Source: DATAAP01 sp041690495
GTDB taxonomy: Bacteria; Pseudomonadota; Alphaproteobacteria; CACIAM-22H2
Length of the DNA: 64,000 nucleotides
Direction: 5' to 3'
Assembly (NCBI GenBank): GCA_041690495.1
Contig: JAWLHE010000005.1
Span: 1-64,000 of the forward strand
Shown here: piece after piece, positions 1-8,266 of the stretch
How the letters are laid out: every line of letters begins with the position of its first letter
Numbering within the stretch: position 1 is the stretch's first letter
The notes under the pieces: model-generated
Seen by the model: the letters and a program-made list of their open reading frames with translations, nothing else
The model's database searches: none
What the model was told of the DNA's origin: nothing
Translations under genes and position numbers: made by a program

Positions 1-117
1 CACCACGTTGCGGCCCTTCGGGCCCAGCGTGACCTTCACCGCGTCGGCGAGAATATCCACGCCGCGCAGCATCTTCGCACGGGCTTCCGTGCTGAAACGT
101 ACATCTTTTGCAGCCAC
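1..117 (-). CDS. groL: Chaperonin GroEL, N-terminal fragment cut by the window edge
   Basis: The first 39 residues of the 60 kDa chaperonin are present, beginning at a GTG codon at 117 and reading MAAKDVRFSTEARAKM, then an ILADAVKVTLGPKGRNVV segment that contains the start of the nucleotide-binding region. GroEL forms the double-ring cytosolic folding chamber that works with GroES. It lies 39 bases downstream of groES on the same strand, the usual groESL operon order, and should share the CIRCE-controlled promoter upstream of groES. The rest of the gene lies outside the window. Confidence 0.95.
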   Translation of the reverse strand, partial: MAAKDVRFSTEARAKMLRGVDILADAVKVTLGPKGRNVV

Positions 118-156
118 TGTTCGTGTCCTTTCCTAAACTAAGAAATCAGGTGAGGT

Positions 157-450
157 TTACTCGATAACGCCGAGAATATCGGACTCCTTCACGATCAGGA
201 GCTCCTCGCCGTCAATCTTCACTTCCGTACCGGACCACTTGCCGTAGAGGACCTTGTCCCCAGCCTTGACACCCATCGGCTGGATCTTGCCATCCTCGCC
301 ACGGGCGCCCGGGCCGACTGCCACGACCTTGCCCTGCATTGGCTTTTCCTTGGCGGTGTCGGGGATGATGATGCCCCCCTTTGTCCGCTCCTCGCTTTCG
401 AGCGCCTTGACCACGACGCGGTCGTGCAACGGTTTGAACTTCGTCGCCAT
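157..450 (-). CDS. groES: Co-chaperonin GroES
   Basis: This 97-residue protein has the normal length of bacterial GroES (Cpn10), the heptameric lid of the GroEL folding chamber. It starts MATKFKPLHDRVVVKALESE. The mobile loop that contacts GroEL is visible at about residues 18-34 (EERTKGGIIIPDTAKEK), and the family ending around ESDILGVIE is intact. It is the first gene of groESL, with groEL 39 bases downstream. A CIRCE operator lies 37 bases upstream of the start codon, so HrcA-type heat-shock repression is expected. Confidence 0.98.
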   Translation of the reverse strand: MATKFKPLHDRVVVKALESEERTKGGIIIPDTAKEKPMQGKVVAVGPGARGEDGKIQPMGVKAGDKVLYGKWSGTEVKIDGEELLIVKESDILGVIE

Positions 451-486
451 GAAACTTTACTCCTTGGACGGGAAATCGGGAGGTTG

Positions 487-513
487 TTAGCACTCCGGCA
501 TTGAGAGTGCCAG
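487..513 (-). promoter_or_regulatory. CIRCE element (HrcA operator) of groESL
   Basis: TTAGCACTC at 487-495, a nine-base spacer, then GAGTGCCAG at 505-513. This matches the CIRCE consensus TTAGCACTC-N9-GAGTGCTAA, with a perfect first arm and two mismatches in the second. It lies 37 bases before the groES start. CIRCE is the binding site of the heat-shock repressor HrcA. The hrcA gene itself is not in the window. Confidence 0.93.
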
Positions 514-559
514 ACAGATACCTCCCTGCTCGCCTGAAGTCAACTGGAGCGCCGGAAAC

Positions 560-1528
560 CTAACGCAGCTCCTGCTGACGGCGCGCCAGCGTCACCATCT
601 CGCGGCCCGGCACGAGCTGCGCCTTCGGCATCAACACGGTACAGCGGTCGAAAGGCGCACGAATTTCCCTCTCGCCGTCGGTCCCGATCAGTTCGCCCGC
701 GGCGAACTCCTCGAACCCCGCCAGCGGCCGCACGAAGCGCGCCTGCCGGTTCTTGCAGATACAGACTTCCGAGATCTCGTAGACGCTCGGCGCCTCGGGC
801 GGCGGCGGCAGAATGTGCTCCTGCGCAAAATCGCGGTCGAGCATGTCGAAATGGTCGAGGAAGCGCAGCATCGTCTGAATGGCGACGGCACCGGAATTCC
901 GCGCGAAATGCTGTCCGCACTCGACCACCAGCGCCGTCCGTGACGATTCGACCTCGCCGAACCCGTCGAATTCGATGAGCAGGCCGCCCTGGTGCTTGGC
1001 GCCGGGCGAGACCACGTGCGTCGAGGGCGTCCTGAGCGCCGTCGCAACCTCGCGGGCCCTTTCAAAAGGGCCATAGACCAGCATCGGACGCACGGCGAAA
1101 GTCGTCGAATGGATGTCCAGCAGCGCATCGGCAGTGCTGAACACCGGGCGCAGCTCGCGAGCGCGCTGCGCCTCGCTCGACTGCCGGTCGTTGGCCAGGA
1201 CGTCGGCGCTCCAGACGCGATTGAAATCCCGATCGACGAATCGGCTCTCAAGCGGCCGGGCCGGGTCGAACCGCTCATAGGCCGCGACGTTGGCGAAGCT
1301 CAGGGTCCAGCTGCCGCGCGCCGGCCGCACGGCCCGGTCCATCAACCAGGTCAGCGCCGTCATACCGCAGAACTCGTTCCCATGCGTCAGGGCGTTGACG
1401 ACCACGTTCGGTCCGGGGCACTCGGCCGTAAATCGGTGGACGTAATCCACGCCGACATTGCCGCGGCGCAGCCCGGACAGGTCACGGGGCATGACTTCGA
1501 GTGGCGGCAGGGCCGGCGGGACGTACAT
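560..1528 (-). CDS. Succinylglutamate desuccinylase/aspartoacylase-family zinc hydrolase
   Basis: The 322-residue protein belongs to the AstE/AspA branch of the M14 carboxypeptidase fold, which hydrolyses N-acyl amino acids. The zinc ligands are visible: H49 and E52 in NALTHGNE, and H140 in LLDIHSTT. The substrate-binding DRDFNRVW segment is at 99-106, and a VECGQH stretch near residue 213 should carry the catalytic Glu. No other arginine-succinyltransferase (ast) genes are adjacent, so the substrate cannot be assigned; N-acetylaspartate-like or another N-acyl amino acid is equally possible. It stands alone between groESL and the divergent rpsF operon. Confidence 0.85.
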   Translation of the reverse strand: MYVPPALPPLEVMPRDLSGLRRGNVGVDYVHRFTAECPGPNVVVNALTHGNEFCGMTALTWLMDRAVRPARGSWTLSFANVAAYERFDPARPLESRFVDRDFNRVWSADVLANDRQSSEAQRARELRPVFSTADALLDIHSTTFAVRPMLVYGPFERAREVATALRTPSTHVVSPGAKHQGGLLIEFDGFGEVESSRTALVVECGQHFARNSGAVAIQTMLRFLDHFDMLDRDFAQEHILPPPPEAPSVYEISEVCICKNRQARFVRPLAGFEEFAAGELIGTDGEREIRAPFDRCTVLMPKAQLVPGREMVTLARRQQELR

Positions 1529-1623
1529 GGGAGCCTGGATATCGGTATCCGAGGACGCCTTCTCGCATGTTTATCGAAGCTTTGGAACCGGCTTGGCAAG
1601 ACCCCACGGCCGGGCAGACGCTG

Positions 1624-1652
1624 CTTGCGTGCCGATGTTGTTTGTGTATAGT
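1624..1652 (+). promoter_or_regulatory. Candidate promoter of the rpsF operon
   Basis: CTTGCG at 1624-1629 and TATAGT at 1647-1652 are separated by 17 bases. This is an acceptable housekeeping-type promoter for an alphaproteobacterium, where CTTGAC and CTATAT-like boxes are common. It would leave a leader of about 115 bases before rpsF. The call rests on pattern matching only. Confidence 0.45.
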
Positions 1653-1714
1653 CCCGCGCCTTGTGGCCGATGGCGGTTGCTTCGGCCTTAACTCCTTGCC
1701 GGCACAGCCGGTTG

Positions 1715-1749
1715 GACCCACGGTGCTCCGCGCGGGCGCCGCGCGGGTC
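1715..1749 (+). promoter_or_regulatory. Structured leader in front of rpsF (possible S6:S18 autoregulatory site)
   Basis: The rpsF leader can fold into an inner stem GCGCGG (1730-1735) with CCGCGC (1739-1744), enclosed by GACCC (1715-1719) pairing with GGGTC (1745-1749). This leaves a ten-base bulge on the 5' side. Many bacteria carry an rpsF leader RNA bound by the S6:S18 complex for feedback control. The position fits, but I could not confirm the conserved motif of that family, so the function is inferred from position. Confidence 0.35.
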
Positions 1750-1772
1750 GTATAAGCCATAAGGAGCTTGTA

Positions 1773-2207
1773 ATGCCGCTCTACGAGAACGTGTTTATTG
1801 CGCGCCAAGATATCTCGCCTGCGCAGGCGGAGGCATTGGCCGACACCTTCACCGGAATCATCAAGGAAGGTGGCGGCGACGTCACGAAGCGGGAATACTG
1901 GGGCCTGCGCAGCCTCACCTACCGCATGAAGAAGAACCGCAAAGGCCATTATATTCTGCTCAACATCGATGCGCCGGCACCGGCCGTGCACGAGATGGAG
2001 CGGAACATGCGCCTCAACGAGGACGTGCTGCGCTTCCTTACCATCCGGGTCGAGGAGCTCGAAGCCGGACCATCGATGATGATGCAGCGCCGCGAGGAGC
2101 GTGCCGATCGTGATCGCGACCGCGGGCCGCGTCGCCGGGAATTTGAGGGTGGAGAGGGTGAACGTGCTCCGCGCGAGGCCGATCGCGCCGCTGGAGGTGA
2201 CGCATGA
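1773..2207 (+). CDS. rpsF: 30S ribosomal protein S6
   Basis: The 144-residue protein opens with the S6 signature (MPLYENVFIARQDIS) and keeps the core fold to about residue 100, including WGLRSLTYRMKKNRKGHY. S6 binds the central domain of 16S rRNA as a heterodimer with S18, whose gene overlaps it by four bases. Residues 105-144 form a highly charged tail rich in Arg, Glu and Asp, an extension common in alphaproteobacterial S6. A clear AAGGAG site at 1761-1766 sets the ATG at 1773. The operon continues rpsR-DUF2232-rplI. Confidence 0.98.
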   Translation: MPLYENVFIARQDISPAQAEALADTFTGIIKEGGGDVTKREYWGLRSLTYRMKKNRKGHYILLNIDAPAPAVHEMERNMRLNEDVLRFLTIRVEELEAGPSMMMQRREERADRDRDRGPRRREFEGGEGERAPREADRAAGGDA

Positions 2208-2485
2208 ATACGACCGTTGAACGTGCCGGCGGCAGTGAGCGCAGTGGCGGCGGCTTTGGCGGCCGGCGCCCGTTCTTTCGCCGCCGCAAGACCTGCCCCT
2301 TCTCCGGCCCGAACGCGCCGAAGATCGACTACAAGGACGTGAAGCTCCTGCAGCGGTTCATCTCCGAGCGAGGCAAGATCGTCCCTTCCCGAATTACGGC
2401 CGTGTCGACGAAAAAGCAGCGCGAGCTGGCCCAGGCCATCAAGCGCGCGCGGTTTCTGGGGCTCCTGCCGTACGTCATCGCGTGA
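2204..2485 (+). CDS. rpsR: 30S ribosomal protein S18
   Basis: The 93-residue S18 overlaps rpsF by four bases (ATGA), implying translational coupling with its binding partner S6. After a Gly/Arg-rich N-terminus of about 28 residues comes the family core: RRRKTCPFSG, then IDYKDVKLLQRFISERGKI and ITAVSTKKQRELAQAIKRAR. The conserved Cys in KTCPF is present. It is a component of the small-subunit platform. Confidence 0.98.
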   Translation: MNTTVERAGGSERSGGGFGGRRPFFRRRKTCPFSGPNAPKIDYKDVKLLQRFISERGKIVPSRITAVSTKKQRELAQAIKRARFLGLLPYVIA

Positions 2486-2512
2486 TGACAGGCTGAACGG
2501 CTTCGGACGAGC

Positions 2513-3460
2513 ATGCCGGCACGCGACATCCTGCTGGCCGCAGGGGCCGGGGTAGCAGGCGCGGTTTTCTTCGCGGCTTGGCTGACCGGATCCCTGTGGG
2601 CCTTGGCGTTGTCCTATTTGGCAGCCCTGCCGCTGTTTGCGGCCGGGCTGTCGCTTGGAGTCAAGGCAGCGGTGATCGCCGCCGCGGCCGGCACGCTTGC
2701 TGTACTGGCCGCAGGCGGGATCGGCTTCGCGCTGCTCTTCGCAGCGATGAACGCGGTTCCGATCGCCATCATCACGCGACAGGCCCTGCTTCACCGGCCG
2801 CGGCCGGACGGCAACATCGAATGGTATCCGCCGGGACTCCTGGTGATGACGACCGCCTACATCTCCACGGCGGCATTTCTGATGCTTCTGCTGGTCAGCT
2901 GGGGAGCTGAGGGCGGACTCGAAGGGTACACGCGTGAGACGCTGGCGCGGGCCCTGAAACTGCTTGCACCGCCCGAGATGCCCGCCGACGCGATTCCCGC
3001 CCTCGCCGCGGCAATGGCACGCTACGTTCCGGGCCTCGCGGCGGTCACATGGATTCAGATGATCGCGATCAATGCGATCTTCGCACAGGCGCTGCTCTCG
3101 CTATTCGGCCGGAATCTCCGTCCCTCACCGCGCATGAGCCAGATCGAGCTGCCGCAATGGCTCACGGTAGCCGCCGCGATCGCCGCGCTGGGCGCGTTCA
3201 TGCCGGGTTTCGCAGGGTTTCTCGGAGCGAACCTGCTGCTCATCGCGCTCGCGACATTCGTTTTTGCCGGCTTCGCGGTCATCCATGCCATGGCGGCCGC
3301 CTGGAGCGGCACGCCGCACAGCAGCCGGATCTGGCTCGTGCTGGTATATGCATTCACACTCGCCTTCACGTGGCCGGCGGTGCTCGTCGCTGCGCTGGGT
3401 GTTGCGGATACGACGATCGGGCTTCGCCGCCGTCTGGCGGGCTACGCGCCCAAGGACTGA
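2513..3460 (+). CDS. DUF2232 polytopic membrane protein
   Basis: The 315-residue, very hydrophobic protein has about eight predicted membrane segments, for example around residues 5-35, 37-60, 60-85, 98-125 and 220-300. It sits between rpsR and rplI, where many alphaproteobacteria carry a DUF2232 (YybS-like) membrane protein. The family has no settled biochemical role. The shared operon with three ribosomal proteins suggests a housekeeping envelope function. I see no catalytic motif. The family call rests on location, length and hydropathy pattern. Confidence 0.75.
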   Translation: MPARDILLAAGAGVAGAVFFAAWLTGSLWALALSYLAALPLFAAGLSLGVKAAVIAAAAGTLAVLAAGGIGFALLFAAMNAVPIAIITRQALLHRPRPDGNIEWYPPGLLVMTTAYISTAAFLMLLLVSWGAEGGLEGYTRETLARALKLLAPPEMPADAIPALAAAMARYVPGLAAVTWIQMIAINAIFAQALLSLFGRNLRPSPRMSQIELPQWLTVAAAIAALGAFMPGFAGFLGANLLLIALATFVFAGFAVIHAMAAAWSGTPHSSRIWLVLVYAFTLAFTWPAVLVAALGVADTTIGLRRRLAGYAPKD

Positions 3461-3478
3461 ATTCAGGAGGTATGAACA

Positions 3479-4078
3479 ATGGCCATCATGGAAGTGATTC
3501 TGCTTGAGCGTGTCGAGACGCTCGGCCAAATGGGCGACGTCGTCAAGGTGAAGCCCGGCTACGCGCGCAATTTCCTGCTGCCGCAGAAGAAGGCGCTGCG
3601 GGCGACCAAGGACAATCTCGCCTATTTCGAAGGGCAGCGCGCCCAGCTCGAGGCACAGAACCTCAAGCGCCGTCAGGACGCCGAGGCGGTCGCGAAAAAG
3701 CTCGAAGGGCTCCAGGTCGTGATCCTGCGCCAGGCGGGCGAAACCGGGCAGCTCTACGGCTCCGTCTCCACCCGTGATATCTCCGACGCCGTTAGCGCCG
3801 CCGGATTCACGATCGATCGTCGCCAGGTCCTGCTCGACCAGCCCATCAAGAGCCTCGGCATCTTCAAGACTCGCGTCGCGCTCCACCCCGAAGTGATCGT
3901 CGGTATCAGCGCGAACGTCGCCCAGTCGGAAGAAGAGGCGCGAATGCAGGCCGAGGGCAAATCGCCCCGCCAGCCGGCGCCCGAAGCCGCTCCGGCCGCC
4001 GCGAGCGCCGAAGAGCCGGCCGCCGCCGTGGAGCCGGCTGCGGAGGAACCAGCAGGAACGCCCGACTCGAAGAAATAA
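3479..4078 (+). CDS. rplI: 50S ribosomal protein L9
   Basis: The 199-residue L9 has the N-terminal rRNA-binding domain (EVILLERVETLGQMGD, then VKVKPGYARNFLLP), a connecting helix at about 45-78 and the C-terminal domain to about residue 160. From about 161 it carries an Ala/Glu/Pro-rich tail, which makes it roughly 50 residues longer than E. coli L9. AGGAGG at 3464-3469 has good spacing to the ATG at 3479, favouring this start over the internal ATG at 3488. It is the last gene of the rpsF operon and is followed by a terminator. Confidence 0.97.
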   Translation: MAIMEVILLERVETLGQMGDVVKVKPGYARNFLLPQKKALRATKDNLAYFEGQRAQLEAQNLKRRQDAEAVAKKLEGLQVVILRQAGETGQLYGSVSTRDISDAVSAAGFTIDRRQVLLDQPIKSLGIFKTRVALHPEVIVGISANVAQSEEEARMQAEGKSPRQPAPEAAPAAASAEEPAAAVEPAAEEPAGTPDSKK

Positions 4079-4121
4079 CGGCCCGAAAGCCCAAGGCGGC
4101 CGAAAAGCAATCCTCCCGAAG

Positions 4122-4148
4122 GCGGCGCGCCGGGCGCCGCTTTTTTTT
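4122..4148 (+). terminator. Rho-independent terminator of the rpsF-rplI operon
   Basis: A perfect seven-base-pair stem, GCGGCGC (4122-4128) with GCGCCGC (4134-4140), closes a five-base loop and is followed directly by eight T residues (4141-4148). It lies 44 bases after the rplI stop codon. Confidence 0.93.
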
Positions 4149-4303
4149 CGGCCTCGCCGAGGAATCGCGTCGGCCGCCTGGAATGCCCGGCGAGGTGGCA
4201 CCGGTGCTCCCACATGTCCCCTATCTTTACAGGAAGGCGATCATCTAATTAACTAAGCAACGACCGGTGGTAACCGTGCAGCCGGGTGGTCCTGGGAGGA
4301 TGC

Positions 4304-5533
4304 ATGCTCCTGCTTTCCGAACTTTTTAAGCGGATCGTCAAGGTCGGGGCATTAACCGTCATCGACCATCGAGGCCATTCTCACGATTTCCGCGGCGGCT
4401 CCGGTCCCACTGTCGCCATCCGTCTCCACGACGCCGCGACGGCCCGCAAGATCGCCATGAATCCGAGGCTTCACTTCGGTGAAGCCTACATGGACGGGCG
4501 GCTGACCCTCGAGAACTGCGATATTTATGGTTTCCTCGAGTTCTGTGCCCTTAACGAGAGCCTGCTGCAGCCGGGCACCTGGCTCGACCTGATCTACCGC
4601 GCACAGATCATCGTCCGCCGGTTTCAGCAGTTCAACCCGATCTCCGCGGCCCGCAAGAACGTCTCCCATCACTACGATCTGTCCGGGCGGCTCTACGAGC
4701 TCTTCCTGGATTCGGACCGGCAGTATTCGTGTGCTTACTTCCACACGGACAACGACACGCTCGAGGCCGCACAGGACAGCAAGAAGCGGCACATTGCGTC
4801 CAAGCTGTTGCTGAAACCCGGCTGCAAGGTCCTGGACATCGGCTCAGGCTGGGGCGGCCTGGGCATCTATCTCGCCAAGGTCGGAGCCGGCGAGGTCACC
4901 GGCATCACGCTCTCCTCCGAGCAGCACAAGGTCTCCAACGAGCGCGCCGCAGCGGCGGGCGTCGCATCGCAGGTCCGCTTCCAACTGCGCGATTATCGCG
5001 AGCAGACGGGTACATTCGATCGGATCGTCTCGGTCGGCATGTTCGAGCATGTCGGGGTCAACCACTACCGCAGCTTCTTCCGGAAGATCCGCTCGCTGCT
5101 CGCTGATGACGGGGTTGCAATCCTGCACTCGATCGGCCGTGCGGACGGACCCGGCGTCACCAATCCATGGCTGCGCAAGTACATCTTTCCGGGCGGGTAC
5201 TCGCCGGCGCTCTCCGAAGTGCTGCCGGCCGTCGAGAAGTCAGGTCTCTTTGTAACCGATATCGAAATCCTCCGGCTGCACTACGCCAAGACCCTACGCG
5301 AATGGCGCCGGCGTTTCGAGCGCGCACGCGAGCAGATCAAGGCCCTCTACGATGAACGTTTCTGCCGCATGTGGGAGTTTTATCTGGCCGGGAGCGAATT
5401 GGCGTTCCGTTATCACGGCCATATCGTATTCCAGATGCAACTCGCCAAGCGCGTCGATACGGTTCCGCTGACGCGCGACTACATGATCGAATGGGAGCGC
5501 GAGAACGCTGCACGCGGCAACCTGGCCGCGTAA
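4304..5533 (+). CDS. cfa: Cyclopropane-fatty-acyl-phospholipid synthase
   Basis: The 409-residue SAM-dependent enzyme transfers a methylene group to the double bond of unsaturated acyl chains in membrane phospholipids. The SAM-binding loop VLDIGSGWGG is at about 176-185. Other family blocks are VSHHYDLSGRLYELFLD, YSCAYF, MFEHVGVNHY and the C-terminal RMWEFYLAGSE. The start at 4304 is chosen because GGGAGGA at 4294-4300 precedes it closely; an in-frame ATG at 4286 lacks such a site. It is monocistronic, between the rplI terminator and dnaB. Cyclopropanation usually accompanies acid or stationary-phase stress. Confidence 0.93.
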   Translation: MLLLSELFKRIVKVGALTVIDHRGHSHDFRGGSGPTVAIRLHDAATARKIAMNPRLHFGEAYMDGRLTLENCDIYGFLEFCALNESLLQPGTWLDLIYRAQIIVRRFQQFNPISAARKNVSHHYDLSGRLYELFLDSDRQYSCAYFHTDNDTLEAAQDSKKRHIASKLLLKPGCKVLDIGSGWGGLGIYLAKVGAGEVTGITLSSEQHKVSNERAAAAGVASQVRFQLRDYREQTGTFDRIVSVGMFEHVGVNHYRSFFRKIRSLLADDGVAILHSIGRADGPGVTNPWLRKYIFPGGYSPALSEVLPAVEKSGLFVTDIEILRLHYAKTLREWRRRFERAREQIKALYDERFCRMWEFYLAGSELAFRYHGHIVFQMQLAKRVDTVPLTRDYMIEWERENAARGNLAA

Positions 5534-5549
5534 TATCTCGCTTCGCGAG

Positions 5550-5558
5550 TTATCCACG
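5550..5558 (+). promoter_or_regulatory. DnaA-box-like site in the dnaB promoter region
   Basis: TTATCCACG at 5550-5558 matches eight of nine bases of the DnaA box TTATCCACA. It follows a small hairpin, CTCGC-TTC-GCGAG (5537-5549), and is directly followed by a -10-like TATACT at 5560-5565. It lies about 90 bases upstream of dnaB. A single near-match can occur by chance. Confidence 0.4.
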
Positions 5559-5646
5559 CTATACTTTCATCTCACCGGCGAATCGGCGTTGTCGGAAGCG
5601 ACTGCGCTGACTAGCCTTGCTTGCCCTGAAACGCCACGCCCAGGTC

Positions 5647-7149
5647 ATGGAAAAGCTCGCGCGCGCAAATTTCGGTGCAGGCAGGAACGAGGCCGACGTC
5701 CCTGCCCTGCGGACTCCCCCGCATAATTTCGAAGCCGAAATGGCCCTGCTTGGCGCCCTTCTCGCGAACAACAAGGCGTACGACAGGGTCGCGGAATTCC
5801 TGCGGGCCGAGCACTTTGCGGACGAGCGGCACGGCCGCATCTTCGAGGCTTGCGGCAAGCTGATCACGCGCGGCACGATCGCCAATCCGGTCACGCTCAA
5901 GAACTACTTCGAGCAGGACGACTCGCTGGTCGATGTCGGTGGCACGCAGTATCTCGCCAGGCTTGCCGGCGCGGTGGTGACGGTGATCAACGCGACCGAC
6001 TATGCGCGCACCATTCACGACCTGTATCTGCGCCGCCAGCTCATTGGAATCGGCGAAGAAACCATCAACGCAGCCTATAGCTACGATCTCGAAACCGCGG
6101 CGAAGGAGCAGATCGAGGCGGCCGAGTCGAAGCTCTTCAAGCTGGCCGAGACCGGCGAGTATGAGGGCGGCTTCCGCAAGTTCGGGGAAGCGCTCGAGAT
6201 CGCCATCAGCATGGCCGAGGCGGCCTACAAGCGTGACAGCCACGTGGTCGGCGTTACCACCGGCCTGATCGACCTCGACAAGAAACTTGGCGGGCTCCAC
6301 CCGTCCGACCTGATCATCCTCGCCGGCCGCCCCTCGATGGGTAAGACCGCGCTCGCGACGAAAATCGCCTACAGCGCGGCATTGGCCTACAAGGAGAAGC
6401 GCCTCGAGGACGGCACGAACCAGGTCGTCGAGGGCGCCAAGGTCGCATTCTTTTCGCTGGAGATGTCGGCCGAGCAGCTCGCGAACCGCATTCTTTCCGA
6501 GGAGACGGAGATTCCCTCTGACAAGATCCGACGAGGCGAGGTGCGCGGCGACGATTTCCCGCTTTTCGTCGAGGCCAGCAAGCGCATGGCCAAGGCCCAG
6601 CTCTTCATCGACGACACGCCCGCCCTGTCGATCTCGGCGCTGAGGACGAGGGCGCGGCGCCTGCAGCGCACCGTCGGCCTCGGCATGATCGTCATCGACT
6701 ATCTGCAGCTGCTGACGCCCGCACCCGGAACCAGGACCGAGAATCGCGTTCAGGAGATTTCGGGCATCACGCGGGGCCTCAAGGCGCTCGCTAAGGAACT
6801 CAATGTGCCGGTGCTCGCGCTGTCGCAGCTGTCGCGCGCGGTCGAACAGCGCGAGGACAAGCGTCCGCAACTTGCCGATCTGCGCGAATCCGGCACGATC
6901 GAGCAGGACGCAGACGTGGTGATGTTCGTGTTTCGCGAGGAGTACTACAAGGCGCGCCAGGAGCCCGCCCCGGGCTCGCCGGAACACGAAACCTGGCTTG
7001 CCGAGATGGAACGCGTCCACAATCTGGCCGAGGTCATCATCGGCAAGCAGCGCCATGGGCCGATCGGCATCGTGAAAGTGTCGTTCGACGGGACATACAC
7101 CAAGTTCGACAATCTGGCGCAGTCCGGCCAGTATCAGGATGCCGAGTGA
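5647..7149 (+). CDS. dnaB: Replicative DNA helicase DnaB
   Basis: The 500-residue hexameric 5'-3' helicase unwinds DNA ahead of the replisome. The N-terminal primase-interacting domain starts at about residue 25 (TPPHNFEAEMALLGALL). The RecA-like ATPase domain has Walker A GRPSMGKTA at about 227-235, Walker B MIVIDYLQLL, and the LSQLSRAVEQREDKRP and DLRESGTIEQDADVVMF blocks. No intein interrupts it. The start is uncertain: the ATG at 5647 is chosen over a TTG at 5617, and neither has a strong ribosome binding site. The 3' end overlaps alr by 11 bases. Confidence 0.96.
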   Translation: MEKLARANFGAGRNEADVPALRTPPHNFEAEMALLGALLANNKAYDRVAEFLRAEHFADERHGRIFEACGKLITRGTIANPVTLKNYFEQDDSLVDVGGTQYLARLAGAVVTVINATDYARTIHDLYLRRQLIGIGEETINAAYSYDLETAAKEQIEAAESKLFKLAETGEYEGGFRKFGEALEIAISMAEAAYKRDSHVVGVTTGLIDLDKKLGGLHPSDLIILAGRPSMGKTALATKIAYSAALAYKEKRLEDGTNQVVEGAKVAFFSLEMSAEQLANRILSEETEIPSDKIRRGEVRGDDFPLFVEASKRMAKAQLFIDDTPALSISALRTRARRLQRTVGLGMIVIDYLQLLTPAPGTRTENRVQEISGITRGLKALAKELNVPVLALSQLSRAVEQREDKRPQLADLRESGTIEQDADVVMFVFREEYYKARQEPAPGSPEHETWLAEMERVHNLAEVIIGKQRHGPIGIVKVSFDGTYTKFDNLAQSGQYQDAE

Positions 7150-8266
7150 TATCCCGGCCCATGCGTCGCAGTCGATTCTGACGATCGACCTCGGCGCGAT
7201 CGCGCAGAACTATCGCGATCTGCGGTTGATCCATGTCACTGCGGGCGCCTGTGCGGCCGTCATCAAGGCAGACGCCTACGGCCTTGGCGCTCGTCGCATT
7301 GCCCCGGTGCTGTACGATGCCGGATGCCGCGCCTTCTATGTTGCGCATCTGAATGAGGCCATCGAGGTCCGCAGCGTTCTGCAAGGCCGCGATGCGGCCG
7401 TTTGCGTCCTGAGCGGCCTCATTGCGAACGAGGCCGCGGAGTTCCGCCGCTCGGGCATTGTCCCGGTCCTGAACGATCTCGGCCAGGTCGAATCGTGGTC
7501 CCGGGAGGCCCGGACGTCCGCAAAGGTCCTGCCCGCGGTCGTACACATCGATACGGGGATGTCCCGGCTCGGCCTTGGCGCCGACGAGACCGCACGGCTG
7601 TCTGCCGAGCCGGAACGGCTGTCCGGACTCGATATCCATTTCTGGATGAGCCACCTCGCCTGCGCAGACGAGGCGGACAGTCCCATGAACCGCGAACAGC
7701 TGGGCCGCCTGAAGGCCGCCACCGGCGCCCTTCCCCCGGCTCCGGTCAGCCTGGCCAACTCGTCCGGCATTTTCCTGGGGCCGGAATACCATCTGGATCA
7801 AAGCCGCCCCGGCTGCGCGCTCTACGGCATCAACCCGGTTCCAGGTCGGTCCAATCCTATGCGTCAAGTTGCAAGACTGGATGCTAAAGTCTTGCAAATT
7901 CGAACGATTGACCATCCGCAGACCGTTGGATATGGTGCGACGCACCGCGCCGCGGGCCCGACCCGGGTTGCCACCATTTCGGTCGGTTATGCGGACGGTT
8001 GGCTGCGCAGTTTGAGCAATCGCGGCTTTGCCGTGGTGAACGGCGTAAAGGTGCCGTTCATTGGCCGGGTGTCCATGGACCTGATCACGATCGACGTCAC
8101 ATCCCTTCCCGATCTGAAGCCTGGTGATCCGGTCGAGTTGATGGGCAACCACCTGACCGCCGACCATGTCGCCGACCTGGCGGGAACAATCGGATACGAG
8201 GTCCTGACGCGCCTGGGCGCGCGGTTCCACCGCCGCTACATCTCCGCCCCCTCCGGCACCGCATGA
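7139..8266 (+). CDS. alr: Alanine racemase
   Basis: The 375-residue PLP enzyme makes D-alanine for peptidoglycan. The PLP-binding lysine is K43 in IKADAYGLGA. The second catalytic region is visible as GYGATHRA and ISVGYADGW, and the C-terminal beta domain carries GRVSMDLITIDVT. The fold is an N-terminal TIM barrel followed by a beta domain from about residue 240. It overlaps the end of dnaB by 11 bases and the start of the MlaE-like permease by four, so it is probably co-transcribed and translationally coupled. The dnaB-alr pairing is common in alphaproteobacteria. Confidence 0.96.
   Translation: MPSDIPAHASQSILTIDLGAIAQNYRDLRLIHVTAGACAAVIKADAYGLGARRIAPVLYDAGCRAFYVAHLNEAIEVRSVLQGRDAAVCVLSGLIANEAAEFRRSGIVPVLNDLGQVESWSREARTSAKVLPAVVHIDTGMSRLGLGADETARLSAEPERLSGLDIHFWMSHLACADEADSPMNREQLGRLKAATGALPPAPVSLANSSGIFLGPEYHLDQSRPGCALYGINPVPGRSNPMRQVARLDAKVLQIRTIDHPQTVGYGATHRAAGPTRVATISVGYADGWLRSLSNRGFAVVNGVKVPFIGRVSMDLITIDVTSLPDLKPGDPVELMGNHLTADHVADLAGTIGYEVLTRLGARFHRRYISAPSGTA

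Noticed and set aside
5611..7056. A 481-codon minus-strand frame opposite dnaB
   Set aside because: It is a shadow of dnaB, with low-complexity Leu/Arg/Asp composition.
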